The notes below the pieces were generated by a model. The model ran no database searches and was not told the origin of the DNA. It worked only from the letters and a program-made list of their open reading frames with translations. Positions 1 through 8,569 of a DNA stretch of 64,000 nucleotides are shown piece after piece; within the stretch, counting starts at the first letter, position 1; the number at the start of each line of letters is the position of its first letter. This stretch comes from Mesonia algae. GTDB lineage: Bacteria; Bacteroidota; Bacteroidia; Flavobacteriales; Flavobacteriaceae. The position numbers and the translations under genes are program-made. The stretch is taken from contig NZ_QKYV01000001.1 in assembly GCF_003253545.1 (NCBI RefSeq), positions 454,574 to 518,573 of the forward strand, given 5' to 3'.

Positions 1-1
1 T

Positions 2-301
2 TCTAAATTAGATTTATTCGGGAAGAAACCTTGGGAAGTACCTCATTTAGACACTTTAGAATTATGGAAGTTTGGCGATTATAAACACTATACTTCTCTT
101 AAATTGATGACTCACGTATTAGGTGTCCCATCCCCAAAAGATGATATAGATGGCTCTCAAGTAAGAGATGTTTTTTATGAAGAGAATAATGTATTAAGAA
201 TTGTATCGTATTGTGAAAAAGACGTAGTCGCTATTGCACAGATTTTCTTAAAACTCCGACAAGAAAAACTATTAGAAGAATCAGAAATTACTTCTGTGTA
301 A
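2..301 (+). CDS. PolB-type 3'-5' exonuclease, C-terminal part (partial at window edge)
   Basis: The frame is open from the first bases of the window to a TAA at 299-301, so this is the last 99 codons of a gene that begins outside. The visible part contains GVPSPKDDIDGSQV and, further on, YCEKDV, which fits the Yx3D (Exo III) motif of DEDDy exonucleases; the whole resembles the tail of the predicted PolB-associated 3'-5' exonuclease family of Bacteroidota. It would trim 3' ends of DNA in the cytoplasm. It is convergent with the metalloprotease gene. Exo I and II lie outside the window, so the family call rests on the C-terminal motif and overall similarity. Confidence 0.75.
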   Translation, partial: SKLDLFGKKPWEVPHLDTLELWKFGDYKHYTSLKLMTHVLGVPSPKDDIDGSQVRDVFYEENNVLRIVSYCEKDVVAIAQIFLKLRQEKLLEESEITSV

Positions 302-306
302 TAAAA

Positions 307-330
307 AAGCCCGGGAACCACCCCGAGCTT
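307..330 (-). terminator. Hairpin terminator of the M4 protease gene
   Basis: AAGCCCGGG (307-315) pairs with CCCGAGCTT (322-330) with one C/A mismatch. Read on the minus strand the stem is followed by a T run, so it suits the minus-strand protease gene; on the plus strand no T run follows. Confidence 0.6.
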
Positions 331-353
331 TAACCCATATGAAAAATTGATGC

Positions 354-3308
354 TTACTGTTTTACAAATTTTTTGGTAATAGACTTTTGTCCATCTCCTA
401 ATTGTAACATATAAACACCGCCCGAAAGCCTATTTAATTGTATAGCATTTTGCGTTAATTCTCCGCTTAATACTAATTTCCCTAACATATCGTAAATTTT
501 GTAAGTTGCATCTCTAGCATCTTCCATTTTTACAAATATTTCATTTCCAGTAACTGGGTTAGGATAAATGGTAGTAGCAAATATTGCACTTTCATTTCCA
601 ATTGCTGTGGCAGCTAAACTATTGTTATTAAATCCTTGAGCAGCTGCTTGCCCAACGTTAACGGTATAATCTTCAACTTCTCCATAACCAAAACTTTCAC
701 AAGCAGTTTGGGAAGCATTATATTTCATAGAAACTCTCATTCTGGTGTTACCACTAATCGCAGAAGTTGGTACACTAAAAGTTCCGCTAAGGGAATTACT
801 ACTGCTAGAACTTCCTGAAACTACTTTCTCATTGGTTTCAAAAGCACCATTTTGATTATAATCTATATAAACCGCCCAATGCTCGGTATAACTAGAACTT
901 GCAAAACCTGCACTTATTTGAATCGTATTAGATCCGTAAGGCAAATTAGCAATTAAATTTGTATTATCAGCATATCCACCGTCATTTCCACTAGAATTAT
1001 TCAAATTATTTAAGCTTACCAAGTCAATCCATTCATAAGAAGAATTATTTCCTTGAGAATTACAGTAATCTGGAGTACTTCCTCCTGCCGTAGTAATACT
1101 AACAACGTTAGATCTAGGAGAAATATTCCCAACTACATCTTTTGCTTTAACTGAAAATGAATAAGAGCTTCCAGCCGTTAATCCCGTAATCTGTGTAGAA
1201 GTACTGGTTGTTGTTCCTAAAGAAGAACTTCCTTGAAAAACTTCATATGTATCCACACCAACATTATCTGAAGAAGCATTCCAAGATAAATCTACTGTGG
1301 TTTGTGTAACATTATTTGCGCTTAAAGCGGAAGGAGCTGATGGCGCTTCACTGTCTAAAGAAGTACCTCCACCTTCTATACAGAAATTGGTTGCTTCAGA
1401 ATTACCAAAATTTCCTCCTGAAGAAATAGTACCATCATCACTAGATAAGGTATAAGAACCAGAACCGTAGCTACAGCATATCCCATCTCCATATTGATCG
1501 GTAATCGTAAAAGTATAATCTCCATCAGTTAACCCACTAATTGTTTTTGTAACTGTAGAACCATCTGCATTCGATGTAGAATATGCTGCGCTATCTACTG
1601 TATTTCCAGAAGCATCTTTCAAAGTCCAAGAAGTTTCTTCTGGGTAATTGTCAAACGTAATCGATAAATAAATATCTCCACTTGTACAATCTTCAGGTTC
1701 TGGATTTCCTCCACCGCTATATGCTGCACCCACACCTACGGCGTGCCATGCATTAGTCACTGCGATTTCTTCTGTACTTCCTGTTCCGTAAAGATCTTTT
1801 GCTGCTTGAATCGCACCATTACGAGCATCAGCATATTGAGAATTTGAACTAAGGTAAGTAGTTAAATTTCTGTAAGCTACAGCAGCAGCTTTCTCCATAC
1901 CAATAGAAGTAACACTATAACTATCTCCATTATCGTTAGTTCCAGAACCTCCTGTACTCAACAAGTAAAACCAAAAATTTTGAACTCCAGAGTTATAATG
2001 AACACCACCATTATCTCCAGAACCACTATACCAGCTAGTTCCTAAATACGTATCGGGTTGACCGTAAGCATTTGGGTTACTAATAGAGCGTAGTGCACCT
2101 CCGCTTCCGCCAGATCCTATTTCATCACCCATTAACCAATCGTTGGTTCCTGTAGCGAAGGCTTCAATAGCTTCTCCAAAAATATCTGAAAAAGATTCAT
2201 TTAAAGCTCCAGACTCATAACTGTAAACGAGATTAGCCGCATATTCTGTAACACCGTGACCTATCTCATGACCCACAATATCTAATGCTACTAATGGTCC
2301 ATAATTAACACCATCACCATCACCATAAGTCATTCTACTACCATCCCAAAATGCATTTACATAATTACTATCATAACTAACGTATGAGCGTATGATTGCT
2401 CCGTTACCGTTATAAGAGTTTCTATTATGCTTTTGTGAGAAATATTTATGGGTTTGTTCTGCTCCCCAATGTGCTTGTACCGCAGTTGGATTATTTGTAA
2501 AATTACTAGAACTACTCGTTACTTCTTGAGCATTGTTATAGTTTGTACTGTTATTCATATCATACGTCTGGATTCCGCCGCCATCTGCCGTTTGTCTTAA
2601 ACGGTAACTTCCATTGTAACTATCTGTAGTAATAGAAACATTACCATTATAAAGTGTACTTCCGCTTGACGGAGTATTAGCATGGTGAATTTTTTTATTT
2701 TCCATTATAAAATCACCCGTTTGCGCATCTACGTAAACATCTGCTCTGTAAAGAGGAGCTGTTGCATAAATGTCATACTTATATGCAAGTTTATTTTCTT
2801 CTGTAACTCCTTTAATTTTAGGCAGAATAACTAATTCTCCAGCAGGAAGATGGTAGGATATATGTTTAGATTCTTCTTTATTCTCCCACATATACTCAGT
2901 GGCTCCTACATGTTGTTTAGCTTTATTAAATGCCATCTCTTTAGAAATAGATGGGGTGGTTGGTAAATCTTTAATTCTATAAAGGTTATTAGAAGAAGAT
3001 TTTACTTTGCCTTCTTTGGCGTGTAAAACTGTGGTTGCAAACTCTACGGGAATAGAATTATAATATTGTTGAAATTTTTGATGATGGTATCCCAATTCAT
3101 CTGTTCTTTGTTCTACTAAAGATAATGTATTTTCTGGCGGCAAGCCTAAGCTTCTTTTAAAGCTATCATCTGCAGTTTGAAAGCTTTGTGATTCCTCATA
3201 TACATTTAATTTTTTAATTGGTTTTTTAGGACTTTCTTGAGAAAACCCGAAAGTAGATCCTAATAAAAAAGTAGCCATTACAGCCAAGCTCTTATAGTCT
3301 TTTTTCAT
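354..3308 (-). CDS. Secreted M4-family metalloprotease with FnIII, GEVED and T9SS sorting domains
   Basis: 984-aa thermolysin-type zinc endopeptidase. A signal peptide (about 1-24, ending GFSQ) is followed by an FTP/PepSY-like propeptide (about 35-205) and the M4 catalytic domain (about 215-545). HEIGH at 347-351 supplies two zinc histidines and the catalytic Glu, the Glu of NESFSD (371) is the third ligand, and His437 in GGVHYNSG is the transition-state His. A Cys-containing beta domain with CCSYGSG, a fibronectin III domain (about 660-745), a GEVED domain ending YGEVEDYTV, and a type A T9SS sorting domain (about 910-984, beginning IYPNP) follow. The enzyme is therefore probably exported through the type IX system and released or anchored at the surface. 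It is monocistronic; an inverted repeat lies upstream of the start. Confidence 0.95.
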   Translation of the reverse strand: MKKDYKSLAVMATFLLGSTFGFSQESPKKPIKKLNVYEESQSFQTADDSFKRSLGLPPENTLSLVEQRTDELGYHHQKFQQYYNSIPVEFATTVLHAKEGKVKSSSNNLYRIKDLPTTPSISKEMAFNKAKQHVGATEYMWENKEESKHISYHLPAGELVILPKIKGVTEENKLAYKYDIYATAPLYRADVYVDAQTGDFIMENKKIHHANTPSSGSTLYNGNVSITTDSYNGSYRLRQTADGGGIQTYDMNNSTNYNNAQEVTSSSSNFTNNPTAVQAHWGAEQTHKYFSQKHNRNSYNGNGAIIRSYVSYDSNYVNAFWDGSRMTYGDGDGVNYGPLVALDIVGHEIGHGVTEYAANLVYSYESGALNESFSDIFGEAIEAFATGTNDWLMGDEIGSGGSGGALRSISNPNAYGQPDTYLGTSWYSGSGDNGGVHYNSGVQNFWFYLLSTGGSGTNDNGDSYSVTSIGMEKAAAVAYRNLTTYLSSNSQYADARNGAIQAAKDLYGTGSTEEIAVTNAWHAVGVGAAYSGGGNPEPEDCTSGDIYLSITFDNYPEETSWTLKDASGNTVDSAAYSTSNADGSTVTKTISGLTDGDYTFTITDQYGDGICCSYGSGSYTLSSDDGTISSGGNFGNSEATNFCIEGGGTSLDSEAPSAPSALSANNVTQTTVDLSWNASSDNVGVDTYEVFQGSSSLGTTTSTSTQITGLTAGSSYSFSVKAKDVVGNISPRSNVVSITTAGGSTPDYCNSQGNNSSYEWIDLVSLNNLNNSSGNDGGYADNTNLIANLPYGSNTIQISAGFASSSYTEHWAVYIDYNQNGAFETNEKVVSGSSSSSNSLSGTFSVPTSAISGNTRMRVSMKYNASQTACESFGYGEVEDYTVNVGQAAAQGFNNNSLAATAIGNESAIFATTIYPNPVTGNEIFVKMEDARDATYKIYDMLGKLVLSGELTQNAIQLNRLSGGVYMLQLGDGQKSITKKFVKQ

Positions 3309-3342
3309 AATATAAAGATTTGATTAATAAACAACTGTTTGC

Positions 3343-3371
3343 GTTTTGACAATAAATATTACCGTCAAAAC
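3343..3371. promoter_or_regulatory. Inverted repeat upstream of the M4 protease gene
   Basis: GTTTTGAC (3343-3350) and GTCAAAAC (3364-3371) form a perfect 8-bp inverted repeat with a 13-base spacer, 35-63 bases upstream of the protease ATG. The spacing suits a dimeric repressor or activator site or a leader hairpin. No regulator is identified. Confidence 0.35.
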
Positions 3372-3402
3372 ATTACGTTTGAAATTTTTTAAATTTTAAA
3401 AT

Positions 3403-3630
3403 TTAATTGAAAACTGGAGTTTCGTAAATTCTTGGCCTATAAAATTGAAGGGGATGTAGGGGGTGGTTAATTTTAGACCAGAATTCTAAAAAAGGGAATT
3501 TATGCGTAAACTGCTGAATGGCTAATTGCTTTTCGTATTGTAGTTTAGGCGGTTGTTTTACGTTACGTTGCTCATCCTTAAAAGTATGGTACAACATAAC
3601 TATTTGCTGAGAGAAATAGTTTTGTTTCAT
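3403..3630 (-). CDS. Hypothetical 75-aa protein
   Basis: An ATG-initiated ORF on the protease strand, upstream of it. The product is hydrophilic, rich in Gln, Lys and aromatic residues, with a Pro-rich end; it has no signal peptide, membrane segment or motif I recognise. No -7 promoter or ribosome site is evident and the surrounding DNA is AT-rich, so it may be a chance ORF. Confidence 0.3.
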   Translation of the reverse strand: MKQNYFSQQIVMLYHTFKDEQRNVKQPPKLQYEKQLAIQQFTHKFPFLEFWSKINHPLHPLQFYRPRIYETPVFN

Positions 3631-3781
3631 TTAAAAAATTATTAATTTATAATTAACTTGCTTACGAATTAAATAAATTTTATCGACTAAATGAAATTTT
3701 AATCGTTAAAATGCATTTTTATTCGCAAAATAAGCCCTTAAAAAGTGCTTTTTCCTCAATAATAAGCCTCATTTATTACAC

Positions 3782-5470
3782 ATGAAACAACACGAATTAT
3801 TAGATGTAAAACAATTGGAAGTTAGCTTTAACACAAGTGATATAAAGCAAACTGTTCTCCATAATATTTCTTTTCAGCTTTATAAAAATGAAATTTTAGG
3901 TGTAGTGGGAGAATCTGGTTCAGGAAAATCGATTACTTCGCTTAGTATTTTAAAATTATTACCTTCAATTGCACAAATTACGAAAGGCGAAATTCAGTTT
4001 TTAGGTAAAGATTTAGCGTCATTTTCAGATAAAGAAATGCAAAGCTTACGCGGAAATGAGATCTCCATGATTTTTCAAGAACCCATGAGTTCGTTAAACC
4101 CATCTTTAACTTGTGGTTTTCAGGTACAAGAAATTCTTTTAAGACATACTAATATCGCTTCCGCGGAAGCAAAACAAGAAACTTTACATTTATTTGAAAA
4201 GGTAAAATTGCCTCGACCCGAAAAGATTTTTGAATCTTACCCTCATCAAATAAGCGGCGGACAAAAACAACGGGTAATGATTGCGATGGCAATTGCTTGT
4301 AAACCAAAATTACTCATCGCAGATGAACCTACTACCGCATTAGATGTTACCGTGCAAAAAGAAATTTTAAACCTTTTAAAAGAGCTCCAAGTGGAAACAG
4401 AAATGAGTGTTTTATTTATCTCACACGATTTGGCATTAGTTTCTGAAATTGCCGATAGAGTCTTGGTTATGTTTAAAGGTTCTATCGTTGAGCAAGGCAC
4501 CACAAAAGAAATTTTTCATCATCCAAAACAACAATACACCAAAGCTTTATTAGCATCTAAACCCGACACCCAAGAGCGCTTAAAACGATTACCAACGGTT
4601 AAAGATTTTATAGAAAACCAACCCATAAGTATAGCTGAAACTCAAACAGAAAGAAAGGAAAGACACCATAAGATTTACAACCAAACGCCTTTATTAGAGG
4701 TTAAGAATGTAGAAAAAGAATTTATTTCTAATGCTGGGTTTTTTAAAAAACCCAGTGTAGTAAAAGCGGTAAATAATGTTAGTTTTAAAATATTTGAGGG
4801 AGAGACTTTAGGTTTAGTTGGAGAATCGGGCTGTGGAAAATCAACTCTGGGAGATGTAATTTTACAACTTACCAAACCTAGTGAAGGAAAAGTACTTTAT
4901 AAAGGGAATGATATCACGCAACTTTCTAAGAAAGAATTGAGAAAACTCCGTAAAGAAATACAACTCATATTTCAAGATCCTTTTTCTTCTTTAAACCCTC
5001 GTATTCCTGTAGGAAAAGCGATCATGGAGCCGATGGAAGTCCACGGTTTGTATAAAAGTAAAAAAGAGCGAAAGGAAAAAACACTCGAGTTACTAAAACG
5101 AGTAGGCTTAGAGGAAGCTCATTTTTATCGTTATCCGCACGAGTTTAGTGGTGGTCAGCGTCAACGTATCGGAATCGCTAGAACCATTGCCGTAGAACCC
5201 AAACTTATTATTTGTGATGAGTCGGTTTCTGCTTTAGATATTTCGGTGCAAGCACAAGTGTTAAACTTGTTAAATGAGTTGAAGGAAAAGTTTGGTTTTA
5301 CTTATATTTTCATCTCACACGATTTGGCAGTAGTGAAATTTATGGCTGACCAACTTTTAGTGATGCATAAGGGTGAAATCGTAGAACGTGGCGATGCCGA
5401 CGTTGTTTATGCTCATCCCGAAAAAGAATATACACAACAATTGATTGATGCAATACCAAAAGGATTGTAA
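3782..5470 (+). CDS. Fused dual ABC ATPase of dipeptide/oligopeptide (Dpp/Opp, YejF) type
   Basis: 562 aa with two complete ABC cassettes in one chain. The first has Walker A GESGSGKS (43-50), signature SGGQKQR (158-164) and Walker B LLIADE (about 177-182). The second has Walker A GESGCGKS (about 347-354), signature SGGQRQR and LIICDES. This is the DppD-DppF fusion seen in YejF-like importers, which energise uptake of peptides or related solutes at the inner membrane. No permease or binding-protein genes are adjacent; the next gene starts 3 bases downstream and is a membrane hydroxylase, so permease partners must be elsewhere. A CGCTTCCGCGGAAGC palindrome lies in codons 125-129. Confidence 0.9.
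   Translation: MKQHELLDVKQLEVSFNTSDIKQTVLHNISFQLYKNEILGVVGESGSGKSITSLSILKLLPSIAQITKGEIQFLGKDLASFSDKEMQSLRGNEISMIFQEPMSSLNPSLTCGFQVQEILLRHTNIASAEAKQETLHLFEKVKLPRPEKIFESYPHQISGGQKQRVMIAMAIACKPKLLIADEPTTALDVTVQKEILNLLKELQVETEMSVLFISHDLALVSEIADRVLVMFKGSIVEQGTTKEIFHHPKQQYTKALLASKPDTQERLKRLPTVKDFIENQPISIAETQTERKERHHKIYNQTPLLEVKNVEKEFISNAGFFKKPSVVKAVNNVSFKIFEGETLGLVGESGCGKSTLGDVILQLTKPSEGKVLYKGNDITQLSKKELRKLRKEIQLIFQDPFSSLNPRIPVGKAIMEPMEVHGLYKSKKERKEKTLELLKRVGLEEAHFYRYPHEFSGGQRQRIGIARTIAVEPKLIICDESVSALDISVQAQVLNLLNELKEKFGFTYIFISHDLAVVKFMADQLLVMHKGEIVERGDADVVYAHPEKEYTQQLIDAIPKGL
4156..4170. repeat. Intragenic palindrome copy 1 (CGCTTCCGCGGAAGC)
   Basis: Fifteen of the 16 bases of the recurrent palindrome CGCTTCCGCGGAAGCG, inside the fused ABC ATPase gene. 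In frame it encodes Ala-Ser-Ala-Glu-Ala. Confidence 0.8.
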
Positions 5471-5473
5471 TTT

Positions 5474-6331
5474 ATGAAGAAAAAGATAACGCTTGATCAC
5501 GTAATGTCTAATGCGCCAGATTTAATTTTCTACGCCGCGCCAATTCTAATTGGTTTAGCCTTACTCGAATGTTATTTTAGTTGGAAACATAAGAAACAGC
5601 TTTATGAGAAAAAAGACTTCTTTGCTTCTTTGAGCATCGGCTTAGTTTCTGTAGTTCAAAACTTGTTTATTAAAACCCTTTTATTTGGGTCGGTAATATG
5701 GCTTTATAATCTGGTCCCGTGGAGTATTCCTGTTAATTGGGTAACTTCAATTCTTTGTTTTGTTGTTTTAGATTTTTTTAGATATTGGGCGCACCGGTTT
5801 GGGCATGAAACTAGTATTTTTTGGGCAACCCATGTGACGCACCACAATTCAGAAAAATATAATCTATCTACTTCTTTCCGGCTTTCTTGGACTCAACAAA
5901 TTAAAGTGGTTTTCTTCCTACCTATAAGCTTTTTAGGCTTTCACCCTGTTATCTTCTTTATTTGTCACCAAATTGCCGTTCTATATCAATTCTGGATTCA
6001 TACCGAATATATTAGAAAGCTTCCAAAGTGGATAAGCTTTATTTTTGTAACTCCCTCTCACCACCGTGTGCATCATGGAAAAAATAAGCATTATTTAGAT
6101 AAAAATTATGGCTCTACTTTTATTATTTGGGATAGAATGTTTGGCACTTTTCAACCTGAAGATGAACAAGCGGTTTATGGGATTTTAGAACAACCTAAAC
6201 ATTACAATCCCGTTAAATTGGTCTTTCACGTATGGGTAGATATTTATAAAAACATGCGAAAAGCGGGCAGTTTAAAGAAAGCTGCCCTTATTTTATTTCG
6301 ATCCCCAAGTAACTTAAAAAAATATGAATAG
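5474..6331 (+). CDS. Sterol desaturase / fatty acid hydroxylase superfamily membrane protein
   Basis: 285 aa with several hydrophobic segments and three histidine boxes of the membrane di-iron hydroxylase superfamily: HRFGH, HVTHH (followed by NSEKYN) and HRVHH near residue 200. Members hydroxylate or desaturate lipid acyl chains or sterol-like molecules in the membrane; the substrate here is unknown, and a role in a bacterial lipid is most plausible. It starts 3 bases after the ABC ATPase stop, so the two are probably cotranscribed. Its stop abuts the convergent GNAT gene with no spacer. Confidence 0.85.
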   Translation: MKKKITLDHVMSNAPDLIFYAAPILIGLALLECYFSWKHKKQLYEKKDFFASLSIGLVSVVQNLFIKTLLFGSVIWLYNLVPWSIPVNWVTSILCFVVLDFFRYWAHRFGHETSIFWATHVTHHNSEKYNLSTSFRLSWTQQIKVVFFLPISFLGFHPVIFFICHQIAVLYQFWIHTEYIRKLPKWISFIFVTPSHHRVHHGKNKHYLDKNYGSTFIIWDRMFGTFQPEDEQAVYGILEQPKHYNPVKLVFHVWVDIYKNMRKAGSLKKAALILFRSPSNLKKYE

Positions 6332-6784
6332 TTAGATATTTTGATATTCCATAAAATACAAATCAAAACCTTTAGCCCAATAATCTTTTTTAATCTCTAT
6401 GAGTTGAAATCCGTTTTTTCTATAAAAAGGTTCAACCAATTGAGAGGTTCTTACTTGTATTTTTGAACTGTTTTTTTGCTGAAGAAGACGCTGTATTCTA
6501 TACTGTCGCAGTTGACTGCCTATACCTTGTTGTTGAAAATCGGGATGTAAAAGAGCCCAACTTAAAATACCAATATCTCCTTGTGTATTTATTCCACCAC
6601 AATCCACAATTTTAGATGAGAGTTCTACCACAAAATAATCTTCTCGTTCTTTTTCTAAATAATGAATGAAGTCTATTTCTTCCTCTTCAGAAAAATATTT
6701 TGGAGTATTGAGTTGGAGAAGGTTTATTAAATGAGATTGATCTTTTTTATGATAAGGTCGAATATGTAATATCTGGTTACCCAA
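6332..6784 (-). CDS. GNAT-family N-acetyltransferase
   Basis: 150-aa single GNAT domain. The acetyl-CoA binding motif A is visible as HPDFQQQGIGSQL near the middle, followed by the helix RQYRIQRLLQQ, and the usual C-terminal VEPFYRKNGFQ segment closes the fold. It would transfer an acetyl group to an unidentified amine in the cytoplasm. It is the last gene of the minus-strand run from ricT; the 32-base gap to the upstream gene is the largest in that run. Confidence 0.85.
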   Translation of the reverse strand: MGNQILHIRPYHKKDQSHLINLLQLNTPKYFSEEEEIDFIHYLEKEREDYFVVELSSKIVDCGGINTQGDIGILSWALLHPDFQQQGIGSQLRQYRIQRLLQQKNSSKIQVRTSQLVEPFYRKNGFQLIEIKKDYWAKGFDLYFMEYQNI

Positions 6785-6816
6785 GTAATTAAATAAGCTT
6801 AAAGCTGAAAAAAATA

Positions 6817-7194
6817 TTAAAGTACTTTTTCTGCTAAATACCGTTGTACCTCGTACACATCTATACTTTTATTGAATTTTTTACTTACGGAAGGAAGATC
6901 TTCACTAGAAATCCAAATTTTAAGTTCGGCATCTAAATCGAATGTCCCTGCTGTTTCTAAAGAAAATCTAGAAATATTTTTATAAGGTAAGGATTTATAC
7001 TCTGCCTTACTACCAGAAATTCCTTGAACATCGATTAATACCAAACGTTTGTTGGTAAACATAAAGGTATCTCGAAATAGTTTGAAACCGATTTCAATTT
7101 GCTCCCCTTCTACCAACAAACGCCCGTATTTTTCTAAAAGCTTCTCTACAGAAACCTCACTAGAGTTACCTAAAATATTATTAAATAAACCCAT
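6817..7194 (-). CDS. Bacterial PH-domain protein
   Basis: 125-aa protein with the bacterial PH-like fold: RDTFMFTNKRLVLIDVQG, then KAEYKSLPYKNISRFSLETAG and a C-terminal helix. This is the bPH pattern found as a stand-alone protein in many Firmicutes and Bacteroidota. There is no signal peptide or membrane segment, so it is probably cytoplasmic; function and ligand are unknown. The ATG lies 2 bases after the scoB stop, indicating translational coupling. Confidence 0.75.
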   Translation of the reverse strand: MGLFNNILGNSSEVSVEKLLEKYGRLLVEGEQIEIGFKLFRDTFMFTNKRLVLIDVQGISGSKAEYKSLPYKNISRFSLETAGTFDLDAELKIWISSEDLPSVSKKFNKSIDVYEVQRYLAEKVL

Positions 7195-7196
7195 GT

Positions 7197-7853
7197 TTAA
7201 AGTTTCATTTCAGGAATTTCTCCATCCATAATTAATATTCCTTCTGTAGCGGCTTGAATTTCTTCTACACTTACGCCTGGAGCTCTTTCTAAAAGTTTAA
7301 ATCCTTTTTCGGTAACTTCTAAAACTGCCAAATTGGTAACAATTTTAGTTACACAACCAACACCAGTAAGTGGCAAAGAACAGCGTTTTAATAACTTAGA
7401 TTCTCCTGCTCTATTGGTATGCATCATCGCTACAATAATGTTTTCCGCGGAAGCGACCAAATCCATAGCGCCACCCATTCCTTTTACCATTTTCCCAGGT
7501 ATTTTCCAGTTGGCGATATCTCCATTTTCTGCAACTTCCATCGCTCCTAGAATGGTTAAATCAACGTGTTTTCCTCGAATCATACCAAAACTTGTAGCTG
7601 AATCGAAAAAACTCGCTCCGGGTAATGCAGTAATAGTTTGTTTTCCTGCATTGATTAAATCTGGATCCTCTTCACCTTCAAAAGGAAAAGGCCCCATTCC
7701 TAAAATTCCATTTTCACTTTGAAACTCTACTTCTATATCGTCATTTACAAAATTGGCTACCAACGTAGGAATTCCTATTCCTAAATTTACATAATACCCA
7801 TCTTTAACCTCTTTTGCAATGCGTTGTGCTATTCCGTTTTTATCTAAAGCCAT
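7197..7853 (-). CDS. scoB: 3-oxoacid CoA-transferase subunit B
   Basis: 218 aa. Together with subunit A it moves CoA between succinyl-CoA and acetoacetate or another 3-oxoacid, feeding ketone bodies and branched-chain breakdown products into acetyl-CoA. The SENG motif that carries the catalytic Glu is visible in EFQSENGILGMGPFP, preceded by NLGIGIPTLVANF. Length is normal for a separate B subunit. It starts 3 bases after scoA and is followed 2 bases later by the PH-domain gene. A TTCCGCGGAAGCG palindrome copy lies in codons 133-137. Confidence 0.93.
   Translation of the reverse strand: MALDKNGIAQRIAKEVKDGYYVNLGIGIPTLVANFVNDDIEVEFQSENGILGMGPFPFEGEEDPDLINAGKQTITALPGASFFDSATSFGMIRGKHVDLTILGAMEVAENGDIANWKIPGKMVKGMGGAMDLVASAENIIVAMMHTNRAGESKLLKRCSLPLTGVGCVTKIVTNLAVLEVTEKGFKLLERAPGVSVEEIQAATEGILIMDGEIPEMKL
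7443..7455. repeat. Intragenic palindrome copy 2 (TTCCGCGGAAGCG)
   Basis: Thirteen contiguous bases of the recurrent palindrome inside scoB. Read on the coding (minus) strand it encodes Ala-Ser-Ala-Glu. Confidence 0.75.
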
Positions 7854-7856
7854 AAT

Positions 7857-8558
7857 TTATTTTTTTTGACGAACGGTTCTTTGTTCAATTCTCTTTTCGT
7901 AATCTTTTCCTTGAAAAATACGTTGTACAAAAATTCCTGGAATATGAATTTGGTTAGGATCTAGTTCTCCTGGTTTTACCAACTCTTCTACCTCAACCAC
8001 CGTTACTTTTGCAGCTCCGCACATACAAGGGTTAAAATTTCTTGCAGTTCCTTTAAAAATAAGATTTCCTGCTTCGTCTCCCTTCCATGCTTTTATAAAG
8101 GCAAAATCTGCTTTATATGCTTCTTCTAAAACATACATTTTCCCATCAAACTCACGTACCTCTTTCCCTTCGGCTACTTCTGTTCCGTAACCTGCTGGAG
8201 TAAAAATAGCAGGAAAACCTTGTTGAGCCGCTTGACATTTAGCTGCTAATGTTCCTTGCGGAGTAAGCTCTACATCTAATTCACCGCTTAACATCTGACG
8301 CTCAAACTCGGCGTTTTCACCTACATAAGAAGATATCATTTTTTTAATCTGATTTTTTTTCAGCAATAAACCCAATCCAAAATCATCTACTCCTGCATTG
8401 TTTGAAATACAAGTAATATCTTTTACATTTTTATTGACTAGTTCTGTTATAGAGTTCTCAGGAATTCCGCTAAGGCCAAATCCGCCAAGCATAAAAGTCA
8501 TCCCATCTTGAATGCCTTCTAAAGCTTCTTGAACATTATTTACCGTTTTTCTTATCAT
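7857..8558 (-). CDS. scoA: 3-oxoacid CoA-transferase subunit A
   Basis: 233 aa. The N-terminal [16 protein letters not shown] loop and the [25 protein letters not shown] segment are typical of the A subunit of succinyl-CoA:3-oxoacid CoA-transferase, which binds CoA and pairs with ScoB. The start lies 11 bases after the PBP1A stop and the stop lies 3 bases before scoB, so it belongs to the minus-strand run. Its association with a cell-wall synthase gene is positional only. Confidence 0.93.
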   Translation of the reverse strand: MIRKTVNNVQEALEGIQDGMTFMLGGFGLSGIPENSITELVNKNVKDITCISNNAGVDDFGLGLLLKKNQIKKMISSYVGENAEFERQMLSGELDVELTPQGTLAAKCQAAQQGFPAIFTPAGYGTEVAEGKEVREFDGKMYVLEEAYKADFAFIKAWKGDEAGNLIFKGTARNFNPCMCGAAKVTVVEVEELVKPGELDPNQIHIPGIFVQRIFQGKDYEKRIEQRTVRQKK

Positions 8559-8569
8559 AAGAATATATT

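Larger units (their letters stand above)
3309..3781. other. AT-rich intergenic stretch between protease and ABC ATPase genes
   Basis: This 473-base stretch holds the divergent upstream regions of the metalloprotease and the ABC ATPase. It contains an inverted repeat near the protease start and one weak 75-codon minus-strand ORF, annotated separately. In the remaining very AT-rich sequence (about 3640-3780) I see no RNA gene and no clear TAnnTTTG promoter. Confidence 0.5.

Noticed and set aside
7333-7722. 129-codon plus-strand ORF opposite scoB
   Set aside because: Mirror of scoB codon usage, with no start context or family match. scoB is a firmly identified gene.
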